From Phycisphaerales bacterium (lineage in GTDB: Bacteria; Planctomycetota; Phycisphaerae; Phycisphaerales; UBA1924), in NCBI GenBank assembly GCA_007693765.1, contig RECZ01000152.1:1-64000 (forward strand): a stretch of 64,000 bases of DNA, in the 5' to 3' direction. This document shows, one piece after another, positions 1 through 9,537 of this stretch. A program made the translations under genes and the position numbers. Positions within the stretch are counted from its first letter, which is position 1. Every line of letters starts with the position of its first letter. The notes beneath the pieces are model-generated. The model was given only the letters and a program-made list of their open reading frames with translations. It was not told where the DNA came from and ran no database searches.

Positions 1-24
1 GCGCATCACACACAGGAGCAAGCC

Positions 25-306
25 ATGCGGAAAGACACCACATCAAAGATCGGTTGGATGGTCGTCGGCGGAGCGCTGCTCGGAATCGGGTACGCGCTGG
101 GCGCATCCGGAGCGGGCGCCCGAGAGGCCAACGCGCAGCAGCAGGGGAGCGACCGCACGATGCGCCAGAGCATGGCCGCGGTGGACCAGGGCGGTTTCGC
201 GGTGATCATCGACCATTCGAACTTCGCCTACGTCGTCGACGACCAGGGCCGCGCCACCCGCGTGACCAACACCGCGGGCCGCAACGAGGACGTGCGCGTG
301 CGCTGA
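25..306 (+). CDS. Small exported hypothetical protein
   Basis: A 93-residue protein that I do not recognise. The ATG at 25 follows an AGGAG ribosome-binding sequence with normal spacing. The N-terminus has a short basic stretch (MRKDTTSK), a hydrophobic segment at about residues 9-30 (GWMVVGGALLGIGYALGASG) and then a polar Ala/Gln region, consistent with a signal peptide or a single membrane anchor. The rest is polar, with no Cys and no recognisable catalytic motif. It ends about 50 bases before the convergent tRNA gene. Role unknown; exported or membrane-anchored location is inferred only from the hydrophobic segment. Confidence 0.55.
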   Translation: MRKDTTSKIGWMVVGGALLGIGYALGASGAGAREANAQQQGSDRTMRQSMAAVDQGGFAVIIDHSNFAYVVDDQGRATRVTNTAGRNEDVRVR

Positions 307-358
307 AGCGCGCGCGGCTGCGGAGTGAAGCATCGACCCGCCCGAACCCGTGCAGCAA

Positions 359-431
359 TGGCCCCGGCAGGATTCGAACCTGCGACCTGACCGATTATGA
401 GTCGGCTGCTCTACCGCTGAGCTACGGGGCC
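359..431 (-). tRNA. tRNA with CAU anticodon (tRNA-Ile2 or elongator tRNA-Met)
   Basis: On the minus strand the sequence folds as a 73-base cloverleaf. It has a 7-bp acceptor stem GGCCCCG/CGGGGCC, D-arm GCTC...GAGC, anticodon stem GCCGA/TCGGT around loop CTCATAA (anticodon CAU), and a T-arm containing GGTTCGAATCC. The discriminator is A and CCA is not encoded. The GGCCCC acceptor end and the GACTCATAATC anticodon arm are closer, from memory, to bacterial tRNA-Ile2, whose C34 is converted to lysidine by TilS, than to elongator tRNA-Met. I therefore favour Ile2 but cannot separate the two without a covariance-model search. It lies downstream of glnN on the same strand. Confidence 0.9.
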
Positions 432-455
432 GCGTCGCCGCAGGTATGCGGCGGC

Positions 456-478
456 GGGGGGGGGGGGGGGGGGGGGGG
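456..478. repeat. Poly-G (poly-C) homopolymer, 23 bases
   Basis: An uninterrupted run of 23 G on the plus strand, followed after one C by another seven G and a further C. It sits between the glnN stop codon and the tRNA gene, so on the transcribed strand it is a C tract just after the glnN stop. The length may be imprecise because such runs are error-prone in sequencing. It could be a hypermutable tract or form quadruplex structure; no coding role is apparent. Confidence 0.9.
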
Positions 479-489
479 CGGGGGGGCGG

Positions 490-2685
<2,196 letters not shown>

Positions 2686-2809
2686 CTGGGCTCCGTGGTG
2701 CGTGAAACTCGAAAGAAGCAAGTGCTAGGGCGTTCGCCCGTGGAAGAAAGTGTCATTGTCCGTGCGTCCGTGGCGGACGCAAGTGGCGATGCCGGAGGCC
2801 GCGTGAGTC

Positions 2810-3640
2810 TCAATCGAGACCGGCCGCCAGTTCGGCGACGAAGGCGCTCGCGGCGTGGGCGCCGTCCTCGCCCCGCCCGATCCCGTCCTCGATGCGGCGA
2901 ACCAGCGCCGAGCCGACGATCGCCGCGTCCGCGTCCGCCTGGCGGAGGATCGCCCGCACGTGCTCCGGGCGCGAGATGCCGAACCCGCAGGCCACCGGCA
3001 GCCCGGAAGCCGCACGGGCCGCGTGCACCCGTTCCCGGAGGGCCGCGGCGTCCGGGGCGCCCTCGCGCTCCCCCGTCAGCCCCGCCCGCGCCAGCATGTA
3101 CACGAACCCCGAGCACATCGACGCGATCTCCGCCGCACGCTCCGGCGGCGAGGAGGGCGCGACGAGCAGCACCGCGTCCAGCCCGGCCTCCCGGGCGGGC
3201 TCGGTGAACCGGGGCGCTTCCTCGAGCGGGGCGTCGGGGAAAATGACGCCGTCGAGCCCCGCCGCGGCGCACTCGCGGCAGAAGGCGGCCGCGCCGAGCC
3301 GTTGCACGATCGACACGCTCACCATCGCCACCAGACCCATCTTCACGCGGTCCCGCGCGGCGCCGATGGCCTCCAACGCGGTGTGGGGCGTCACACCGTC
3401 GAGCAGCGCCTTGTGCATCGCGCCGGCGATGACGGGCCCGTCGGCGATCGGGTCGCTGAAGGGGATGCCGATTTCCACGATCCCGGCGCCGGCGCGCTCC
3501 ATCGCCACGAGCATGTCGGGCAGGGCGGCGAGCGAGGGCCGGCCCGCCACCACGAAGGGCGCAAGCACGCCACGCGACGGCGCGCGCCCGGCGGCGCGCG
3601 CTGCGCGAACATCGGTGAATGCGTCATCGATGCGCGTCAA
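2810..3640 (-). CDS. trpA: Tryptophan synthase alpha subunit
   Basis: Cleaves indole-3-glycerol phosphate to indole and glyceraldehyde 3-phosphate, working with TrpB in the last step of tryptophan synthesis. The 276-residue length is typical. The active-site segment VEIGIPFSDPIADGPVI carries the expected Glu (E49-type) and Asp (D60-type), followed later by VSIVQRLG, DGVIFPDAP and the phosphate-binding GFGIS. I chose TTG at 3640: it overlaps the TGA of the upstream mazG-like gene in the string ATTGA, and the family homology begins here, whereas the ATG at 3733 adds 31 Arg/His-rich out-of-family residues. No other trp gene is in the window, so trpA is separated from its usual partners and is the last gene of the riboswitch-headed array. 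Confidence 0.95.
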   Translation of the reverse strand: MTRIDDAFTDVRAARAAGRAPSRGVLAPFVVAGRPSLAALPDMLVAMERAGAGIVEIGIPFSDPIADGPVIAGAMHKALLDGVTPHTALEAIGAARDRVKMGLVAMVSVSIVQRLGAAAFCRECAAAGLDGVIFPDAPLEEAPRFTEPAREAGLDAVLLVAPSSPPERAAEIASMCSGFVYMLARAGLTGEREGAPDAAALRERVHAARAASGLPVACGFGISRPEHVRAILRQADADAAIVGSALVRRIEDGIGRGEDGAHAASAFVAELAAGLD

Positions 3641-3951
3641 TCCTTCACGCCCTCCACGCGGCCCTCGTCGGTGTACTTCTGCAGCGCATCGGCGAGGTCG
3701 ACGCCGGTGATGTTGGCGAGCGTGGCGAGCCACGCGAGCACGTCGGCGAACTCTTCGGCGAGATTGGCGCGCTGCTCGGGCGTGGGCGACTTGCCGGGGG
3801 CGTTGTCTTGGATCGCGGTGGCGAGTTCACCGATCTCCTCGATGAACCACATGAACGTGCCGGGGGCGCCGCGGGCGGCGTCGGTGTCGTAGTAGCGGCG
3901 ACGGATCAGGGCCTGGAACTCGGCGACGGTGATGGGGTTTGCAGCGCTCAC
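3637..3951 (-). CDS. MazG-like nucleotide pyrophosphohydrolase
   Basis: A 104-residue all-helical protein with the MazG/dUTPase-superfamily metal-binding signature: FIEEIGELATA (EExxE) followed about 27 residues later by EEFADVLAW (ExxD). Family members hydrolyse (d)NTPs to monophosphates, typically as house-cleaning enzymes; the substrate here is unknown. It is the short single-domain type rather than the two-domain E. coli MazG. The GTG start at 3951 overlaps the stop of the upstream Cys-rich gene (GTGA), and its own stop overlaps the trpA TTG start, so three consecutive genes look translationally coupled. A start further upstream is open but would read antisense to the Cys-rich gene's frame and lacks homology. 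Confidence 0.85.
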   Translation of the reverse strand: MSAANPITVAEFQALIRRRYYDTDAARGAPGTFMWFIEEIGELATAIQDNAPGKSPTPEQRANLAEEFADVLAWLATLANITGVDLADALQKYTDEGRVEGVKD

Positions 3952-4193
3952 GGGAGATGACGATAGCAGGGGGCGGCCGGGTGAGTGTCCGACGGCGCCG
4001 GCGCCGGCGCCGCGGCGTCGAAGACGGTCTGGCCGGACGCGAGGGCGGCCCGGACGTAGGGCTCGCACAGCGTGCAGCCGCGGCAGCACTCGGTGGACTC
4101 GCACAACGCCTCGAAGCCGAGGCCGCCCGCGCGGGCGCGCCGGAGAAGGCTGTCGAAGGTGGTGTCGATGCAGACGCAGCGGTCGATCGTCAT
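3948..4193 (-). CDS. Small Cys-rich protein, possible BFD-like [2Fe-2S] protein
   Basis: An 81-residue protein with seven cysteines concentrated in its first 43 residues: CVC near the start (residues 6-8), then C31, CC at 36-37, GC at 40 and C43. CxC followed by a C-x2-C cluster resembles bacterioferritin-associated ferredoxin (BFD-like) [2Fe-2S] domains, but with extra cysteines and wider spacing. The C-terminal 30 residues are Ala/Pro-rich and probably disordered. It starts at ATG 4193, 13 bases after the prepilin gene ends, and overlaps the mazG-like gene by four bases. A redox or metal-sensing role is inferred from the cysteines only. Confidence 0.65.
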   Translation of the reverse strand: MTIDRCVCIDTTFDSLLRRARAGGLGFEALCESTECCRGCTLCEPYVRAALASGQTVFDAAAPAPAPSDTHPAAPCYRHLP

Positions 4194-4206
4194 GCGGGAT
4201 CCTTGC

Positions 4207-5007
4207 TCATTCGTAGTCGTAGAGAGAGTTGTCGTCGCGATCGCCGAACCAGCCGAGGCCGACCGAGCCGGAATCGGTGAGCCAGAAACCGCTCGACCAC
4301 GTGAAGGTCATGACCTCGCTCGAAAGGTGGCCGTCGAGCCACACGACGTTGGCCCGTTCGGCGTGCCGGAAATGCGTCGTGGGGTCTGTTCGGGCGCCGG
4401 GTATGTCCGGCCAGAACCGCGGCTCGAGGAACGCGTACTCGATCAGCCCGTCGTCGGCGGCGAACGCCCCGTCGGCGAAGGCGAGCGTGCGCGAAGGGTT
4501 GCGGAACCGATCCTGTGATGCGCCCGATGCCGACGACGCGACGATCCACGCCCCGCTCGAGGTCCGGTGGCGCTGCACGCCGACGAAGGCGTTGTTGTAG
4601 GCGTACCCGCCCGCCCCGTTGTCGAAGCCCTCGCTCGACTCGCGCAACGCATCCTGCGTGCGCGCAAAGGACGGGCACTCGCGAAGCGCATCGCTCGTCG
4701 GCGCGCTCTCGAGATACCGGGTGAGCGTGCCGCCCTCGGGGGCGAAGGGCGAAGAGAGCGTGGCCCGGGCGCCGTGCCATCGCACGAGGTCCTGCAGCGG
4801 GTTGGGCGCGCCCGCGGCGAATCGTCCGTCTCGATCCTTCGCGTGCATGAGGTTCGCGAGTTGGAGTTGGCGCAGGTTCGATGCGCACGCCGCGCTCCGC
4901 GCTGCGCCGATCGCGCCGCTCAGCGTGGGCAGCAACACGCCCAGCAGCAGCGCCACGACGCTCACCACAACGAGCGTCTCCACCAGTGTGAACGCGGGCC
5001 GTTTCAA
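4207..5007 (-). CDS. Type II secretion/pilin-like protein with H-X9-DG domain
   Basis: A 266-residue prepilin-like protein. The N-terminus LKRPAFTLVETLVVVSVVALLLG is a class III signal: a short basic leader, cleavage before Phe, Glu at mature position 5 and a hydrophobic helix. Near the C-terminus HAERANVVWLDGH fits the H-X9-DG motif of planctomycete prepilin-type proteins. Such proteins are processed by prepilin peptidase and sit in the inner membrane or a pseudopilus. I chose TTG at 5007, which overlaps the TGA of the upstream surface protein (ATTGA) and places the leader exactly at the prepilin signal; the ATG at 5094 would add a long basic stretch. Its place in a B12-riboswitch array is unusual. 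Confidence 0.85.
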   Translation of the reverse strand: MKRPAFTLVETLVVVSVVALLLGVLLPTLSGAIGAARSAACASNLRQLQLANLMHAKDRDGRFAAGAPNPLQDLVRWHGARATLSSPFAPEGGTLTRYLESAPTSDALRECPSFARTQDALRESSEGFDNGAGGYAYNNAFVGVQRHRTSSGAWIVASSASGASQDRFRNPSRTLAFADGAFAADDGLIEYAFLEPRFWPDIPGARTDPTTHFRHAERANVVWLDGHLSSEVMTFTWSSGFWLTDSGSVGLGWFGDRDDNSLYDYE

Positions 5008-6239
5008 TGGATGTCCGTCCCGAAGTTGGCGAGCACCATGGCGAGGTCGGCGAAGTCCACCACGCCGTCGCCGTTGAGGTCGCCCGCGAGGCACTCACCG
5101 GACTGCCCGAACTGCCCGAGCAGCAGCGCCAGGTCCTCGAAATCCACCACGCCGTCGCCGTTGGCGTCACCCGCGAGCGGCGAACGCGCGCGCACCCGGG
5201 CCACGCCCGCGACCTCCATCGAGATCTCACCCAGCACGCCGCCGGGCCCGGCCAGCGCATCGACGCCGGTGCGGAGGCGGATGAAGTCGAACCCGTCGAG
5301 GTTCGCCGGCGCGCCGGTCTCCGGGTCCACGGCCCAGGCGATGTCGAACGCGTCGCCGCCGCCGCTGCCCGGCGACACACCGACGGTGAACGGGTCGTCG
5401 GGGGTGGTGTAGAAGAACGCGGGGTCGACGCCCGGCAAATCCTCGGGTTGATCGAGCCGGTTGTCGTGCGCGCTGTTGCCGGTGGCGCCAGACATGTCGC
5501 CCAGCAGCAGCGTCGGCGAGAGGCCCCCGTACCCCCAGACGCCCTCCACTGTCGCGCTGAGCCCATTAGGGTTGGTGAGGATGGACTGCGTAAAGAGCGA
5601 GGGCAACTCGTACCCCTGCGTGGTGTACGCGTCGGGGAAGCCGGGGAAGTGGGGGGGCGCCGGGTACCAGTTGATGTTGGTCGGGGGTGTGGGCGTGTTG
5701 GGATCGTTGTCCCACGCCTGCGTGCGCAACACGGACGACGGCGCTGCGGGCAGGTGCGATCCGGGGATCACGTACCACGGGTCGTCGGGCAGGCCGTTGC
5801 CGTTGACGTCGCGGCTGATCTCGATCACCGCGGCCTCGGCCCAGCGCCTGTTTGGGTTGCCGCTGACCCAGAACGCGTTGGTGAACACGATCGCGTCAAG
5901 CCCCATCGGGTTGCACGGGTCGTCCCAGACGGTGTCCGCGAACCCCAGCACGATCGTCCCACCGAAGCCGCCCAGCGTCACGACCGCGGAGTTGTCCGCG
6001 GAGAGCGTGCCGCCGCCGACGGGCGGGCCGAGGGCCGCGGCCGGGTCGTTGAAGTACGTCCCGTCTGCGCCGGGGAGATTCACGAACTGCCCCGGCGCCG
6101 GCGTGTACTCGTGCACGACGGAGGCGAACCAGTGGGTGTGATCGAGGCCGGGCCCGGCGACGACGGTCGCGGACAACGCCCAGACGAGCGCTGAGACGCC
6201 CGCGAACGTGCGCACTGTGCGGCGGTGTGAGGGCTGCAT
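5004..6239 (-). CDS. Secreted surface protein of cobalamin-locus type with two dockerin-like repeats
   Basis: A 411-residue exported protein. A signal peptide occupies about residues 1-29 (basic start, hydrophobic core, AVVAG). The body contains EYTPAPGQFVNLPG, VTLGGFGGTIVLGF, NGNGLPDDPWYVIPGS, AFDIAWAVDPETG and GEISMEVAG. From memory this pattern matches the cell surface proteins found beside BtuB/BtuG in Bacteroidota vitamin B12 loci. Two Ca-binding dockerin/EF-hand-like units, GDANGDGVVDFEDL and GDLNGDGVVDFADL, end the protein; unlike its relatives here it ends without a Cys. The ATG at 6239 follows AAGGGAG. It is 29 bases downstream of the propeller-like gene and shares its riboswitch. 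The function, probably binding at the cell surface, is inferred. Confidence 0.8.
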   Translation of the reverse strand: MQPSHRRTVRTFAGVSALVWALSATVVAGPGLDHTHWFASVVHEYTPAPGQFVNLPGADGTYFNDPAAALGPPVGGGTLSADNSAVVTLGGFGGTIVLGFADTVWDDPCNPMGLDAIVFTNAFWVSGNPNRRWAEAAVIEISRDVNGNGLPDDPWYVIPGSHLPAAPSSVLRTQAWDNDPNTPTPPTNINWYPAPPHFPGFPDAYTTQGYELPSLFTQSILTNPNGLSATVEGVWGYGGLSPTLLLGDMSGATGNSAHDNRLDQPEDLPGVDPAFFYTTPDDPFTVGVSPGSGGGDAFDIAWAVDPETGAPANLDGFDFIRLRTGVDALAGPGGVLGEISMEVAGVARVRARSPLAGDANGDGVVDFEDLALLLGQFGQSGECLAGDLNGDGVVDFADLAMVLANFGTDIH

Positions 6240-6268
6240 GGGGTCGTCTCCCTTCTTTGTGCGCCGGG

Positions 6269-7468
6269 TCAGCACGCGTCCCCGAACGATTCGAGCACGA
6301 TGGTCAGATCGTCGAAGTCCACGACGCCGTCGCCGTTGACATCGCCCTGCAGGCCCGCGCCCTCGGATCCGAACTGGCTCAGCACGATCACGAGATCGGA
6401 GAAGCCGACGGCGTTGTCGCCGTCGATGTCGGCGGGGAGCGGTCGCGGCCCGACGCTGGCGCTCCACGTGGCCACGCCCGTGTCGTAACTCACGTACGTC
6501 ACGACGATCTCGCCCGTGGCGTGATTGGGGAACGCGCCGTAGAACGCGAACGGGTCGGCGACGGGCGTGAGCCGTAGCAGGTGGGCGGGGTTTTTGATGT
6601 CCAGTGGGCCGGCGCCCATGAGGGCCGCGTCGATCGCGTCGGCGCGGATCACGCCGAGGTAGCCGACCTCGCCCGAGTCGAAGAAGTCGCCCCCGCCGAC
6701 GAACAGGTTGCCTTCGGCGTCGAACCGCAGCGACACCGCGCTGAGCACGGTCCCGATGAGCACGCCCTCGTGCACGAAATCCGCCGGGGTGGCGGCGTAC
6801 AGCGCGGGGGCGAAGGCCTTGATGTCGCCGGTCCTGGTTCCGTCTGGATCGAACGCGAACCCGTTGCCAGTGTAGAGGTTGCCGTCGGCGTCCACGCTCA
6901 CGCCCGCGGAGGCACCGTCGATATTGGCGATGAGCGTGCGCACGCTCGGCGCCAGCGGGTCGCTGGTCACATCCAACTCCACCACGACGCCGTCCGCGCT
7001 CAGGGCGAGCCGCGTGTCGTCCAGCCACACACCGTCGTAGTGGGGCACGCCGAAGAGCAACGCCGTGGCCGACACATCCGCGGCCGGGTCGCCCTGCGCG
7101 GCGAGTTCGCTCGTCTCGAACACCACCACCGCGGTCCCCGTGCCGACCGCCAGGGCGAGACCGTCGGGGCTGACGGCGATGAAGGCGGGGTCGCTGGTGA
7201 GCCCGAACGTCGCGCCGGCGTTGAAGACGCCCGAACTCGTCGCGGTCTCGACATACACGGTGTCGCCGGTGACGGCGAGCAGCCGCCCGTCGTGCAGGGC
7301 GGCGCCCGCGATGGTGAACGACCCTGCGCCGATCGGCGCAGGCGTGAAGGTGCGCCACGACGCGCCGTACCCATCGAAGGCGGGGCACTGGGCGGGGGCG
7401 ACGCTCGCACAAAGCGTGAGCGCGCAGAGCGGTGCTGCGCAACGGCGCACGAATCGGGCATACGGCAT
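6269..7468 (-). CDS. Exported beta-propeller-like protein with dockerin-like repeats
   Basis: A 399-residue protein with a signal peptide (about residues 1-26, ending ASVAPAQ). The body has recurring blade-like units: DGRLLAVTGDTVYVET, SPDGLALAVGTGTAVVVFE, DDTRLALSADGVVVELD, DADGNLYTGNGF and DAEGNLFVGGGDFF. This suggests a six- or seven-bladed propeller. Two dockerin-like units follow, the first (DIDGDNAVGFSDL) slightly degenerate and the second GDVNGDGVVDFDDL, ending in FGDAC. It is the first gene after the cobalamin riboswitch. The Bacteroides B12 receptor BtuG is also a surface propeller, so a cobalamin-binding role is attractive but unproven. ATG 7468 was chosen because it begins the signal peptide; an ATG at 7633 lies inside the riboswitch region. 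Confidence 0.75.
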   Translation of the reverse strand: MPYARFVRRCAAPLCALTLCASVAPAQCPAFDGYGASWRTFTPAPIGAGSFTIAGAALHDGRLLAVTGDTVYVETATSSGVFNAGATFGLTSDPAFIAVSPDGLALAVGTGTAVVVFETSELAAQGDPAADVSATALLFGVPHYDGVWLDDTRLALSADGVVVELDVTSDPLAPSVRTLIANIDGASAGVSVDADGNLYTGNGFAFDPDGTRTGDIKAFAPALYAATPADFVHEGVLIGTVLSAVSLRFDAEGNLFVGGGDFFDSGEVGYLGVIRADAIDAALMGAGPLDIKNPAHLLRLTPVADPFAFYGAFPNHATGEIVVTYVSYDTGVATWSASVGPRPLPADIDGDNAVGFSDLVIVLSQFGSEGAGLQGDVNGDGVVDFDDLTIVLESFGDAC

Positions 7469-7596
7469 GGAAGAAGACCCTTCGCTGTAACGCCCTGAAA
7501 ACGCGCAGGACGGCTCCCGAGACACTCGTTGTCCCGCCGCGTGGGGGTCTGCGCCTGCACAGGAGATTCGCCGGGGAGCGCGCGAAGTCTGCGGAG

Positions 7597-7618
7597 GCGC
7601 CCCGAAACGCGGGGGCGC
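7597..7618 (-). other. Hairpin in riboswitch-to-gene leader (possible expression platform)
   Basis: A perfect 7-bp stem (GCGCCCC/GGGGCGC) with an 8-base loop lies between the B12 box and the start codon at 7468. It lacks a downstream U tract, so it is not a standard intrinsic terminator. It may be part of the regulatory switch or a Rho-dependent arrangement. Confidence 0.35.
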
Positions 7619-7629
7619 ACAAACACGTG

Positions 7630-7812
7630 TCAACGGCAGGTCTTCCGGCTCCGGGCGCCGGGCTTCGCGAAGAAGCCCGGGGCGGGTCCGCCTTCCCGCG
7701 GCGTGAGGGCCGCAGTGGCGTTCTATGGACCCGCGATCGCTCCGTTACGGCGGCGCGTCCGCGGCGGTTTTTCACCGCACTTCCCATTTTCATCCCCCGG
7801 CGCGCACGAGCG
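7630..7812 (-). promoter_or_regulatory. Cobalamin (adenosylcobalamin) riboswitch
   Basis: Read on the minus strand, the conserved parts of the cobalamin aptamer occur in order. GGGAAGTGCGGTGAAAAACCGC is at 7764-7785, then GCCGCCGTAACGG, then CCACTG at 7713-7718, GGGAAGGCGG at 7688-7697, and the B12 box AGCCGGAAGACCTGCC at 7635-7650. Ligand binding normally represses downstream B12 synthesis or uptake genes. It lies about 165 bases before the start codon of the propeller-like protein at 7468 and downstream of the AAA+ gene that ends at 7873. The element boundaries are approximate because the P1 stem was not modelled. Confidence 0.92.
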
Positions 7813-7872
7813 CGACGGGGAAACCATCGACTCCCCGAAGATACCCGCGAGGGCGACGCTGTCAAGGCTCCG

Positions 7873-9378
7873 TCAATCCGCAGGCACGCAGCGGCCATCG
7901 GCCCACGCGCGCAGGGCGAGGATGCGTTCGCGCATCGTCACCGAGAGCGGTGGCGAGGTGCGCAGCGCACGCTCGACGTGCGCCGTGCCGAGCGGCTCTC
8001 CCGCCGCGTGCGCCTCGTGCATGGCGCTGAGGATCGCCTGCTCGATCTCCGCCCCGCTGTAGCCCTCGCTCGCATCACTCAGCGTGTCGAGGTCGAACGC
8101 GGCGGGGTCGTGCCGGCGTTTGCGCAGGTGGATCTCAAGGATCGCGCGGCGCGCAGCGTCCTCCGGCAGGTCAACGAAGAAAATCTCGTCGAACCGCCCC
8201 TTGCGCAGCATCTCGGGCGGCAGAGCGTCGATGTTGTTCGCCGTGGCCACGAGGAAGACGGGCGAGGTGTGCTCCTGCATCCACGTCAGTAGCGTGCCGA
8301 ACATGCGCTGCGAGAGGCCGCCGTCGGTGTTCGTCGACGCGGCGGACGCGAACCCCTTCTCGATCTCGTCGATCCACAACACGATCGGCGACATGCGCTC
8401 CGCCTGCTGCAGCGACTGGCGCAGGCGCCGCTCCGACTCGCCGATGTAACGGTCGTAGAGCGCGCCGGGGTCGAGCCGCAGCAGCGGGCGGCGCCACGCC
8501 GTGGCTATCGCCTTGGCGCACATGCTCTTGCCAGCCCCCTGCACGCCCAGCAGCAGCACGCCCCGCGGCGGCGTGAGGCCCTTCGCCTTCGCGGCGGCGT
8601 CGAGCGACAACTCCCGCGCCCGCAGCCACCGCTTGAGGTTCTCCATCCCGCCCACGTCGTCGAGCGAGGCGGGCGCTTCGATGTACTCGAGCAACCCATC
8701 CGCGTGCAGGCACTGGCGCTTGAACGCGAGGATCGCGTTCAGATCACCGGCGTGCAGGCGGTGGTCATCCAACACCGCGTCGGTGATGACCTGCTCGATC
8801 TGCCGGCGCGTCAGCGCCCGCAGGTTGCGGATCATCGTGTCCAGATCGCGCCGGTTCACCGACACCTCGATCGGGCGCTCGCGCGAGTTGAGCCGGTTGA
8901 GCGTGCGCCGGATGATCTCCTCGATATCCTCGTCCTCGGGGAACGACAGGTGCAGGCGCGTGGCGTGTCCTTCGACGACCGGCGGCGCCCGCTCGGTGTG
9001 GTCGATGAGCACCAGCGTCCGCCCCGTGCCCTTGCACGCGTCGATCGCGTCGCGGAGGGCGCGCAGCGTGCCAGGGTCCTGGTTCTGCCCGGTCATGTGG
9101 TCCAGGGAGTCGAGGAACACCCACACCCCCTCGCCCTTCTCACGCGAGACGTGGAAGAACGCCGCGGCGAGGTGCTCGCTGCCGGCGATGGCGTCAGCGT
9201 CGTCGGCCACGATGGCGTTGCGGAGTCCACGGTTCGCGGACCACACGAACGCGGTCCGCGACAGCCCCATCGCCGCCTCGCGCACAATGTGCAGCGCATC
9301 GCGCTCCTCGTGCGTGCCGATGAGCACGATCGGGCGCCCAGCCTTGATGAGTTGCTCCAGCCGTTTCGCGTCGTTCAT
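7873..9378 (-). CDS. Ycf46-like AAA+ ATPase
   Basis: A 501-residue protein of the type seen in cyanobacterial/plastid Ycf46: an N-terminal degenerate P-loop-like region (about residues 1-240, GRPIVLIGTHEERDAL, VWVFLDSLDH) followed by a full AAA+ module. Walker A is GVQGAGKS near residue 280, Walker B is IVLWIDEIEKGF near residue 335, sensor 1 is VATANN and an arginine-finger-like GRFDEIFF follows. The lid helix region EGYSGAEIEQAI is conserved with the FtsH/ClpA-type classic clade. In cyanobacteria Ycf46 has been linked to photosynthesis or CO2 responses; the role here is unknown. The ATG at 9378 follows GGGAG; the longer open frame to 10440 runs antisense to the glycosyltransferase gene. Confidence 0.85.
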   Translation of the reverse strand: MNDAKRLEQLIKAGRPIVLIGTHEERDALHIVREAAMGLSRTAFVWSANRGLRNAIVADDADAIAGSEHLAAAFFHVSREKGEGVWVFLDSLDHMTGQNQDPGTLRALRDAIDACKGTGRTLVLIDHTERAPPVVEGHATRLHLSFPEDEDIEEIIRRTLNRLNSRERPIEVSVNRRDLDTMIRNLRALTRRQIEQVITDAVLDDHRLHAGDLNAILAFKRQCLHADGLLEYIEAPASLDDVGGMENLKRWLRARELSLDAAAKAKGLTPPRGVLLLGVQGAGKSMCAKAIATAWRRPLLRLDPGALYDRYIGESERRLRQSLQQAERMSPIVLWIDEIEKGFASAASTNTDGGLSQRMFGTLLTWMQEHTSPVFLVATANNIDALPPEMLRKGRFDEIFFVDLPEDAARRAILEIHLRKRRHDPAAFDLDTLSDASEGYSGAEIEQAILSAMHEAHAAGEPLGTAHVERALRTSPPLSVTMRERILALRAWADGRCVPAD

Positions 9379-9537
9379 TGCGTCTCCCGCACGAAAACCC
9401 GCGGCAGCATACCGTCTAGGAGGCCCCGCCCGGGCGCCGCACCCGGGGAGATTCGCCCCCGCTGCGACCCTCCGGGGCCCGCCGGGGACCGATCGGCGTC
9501 CTAGCATGCCCCCGGCGTATCGGGAGCACGGAACACC

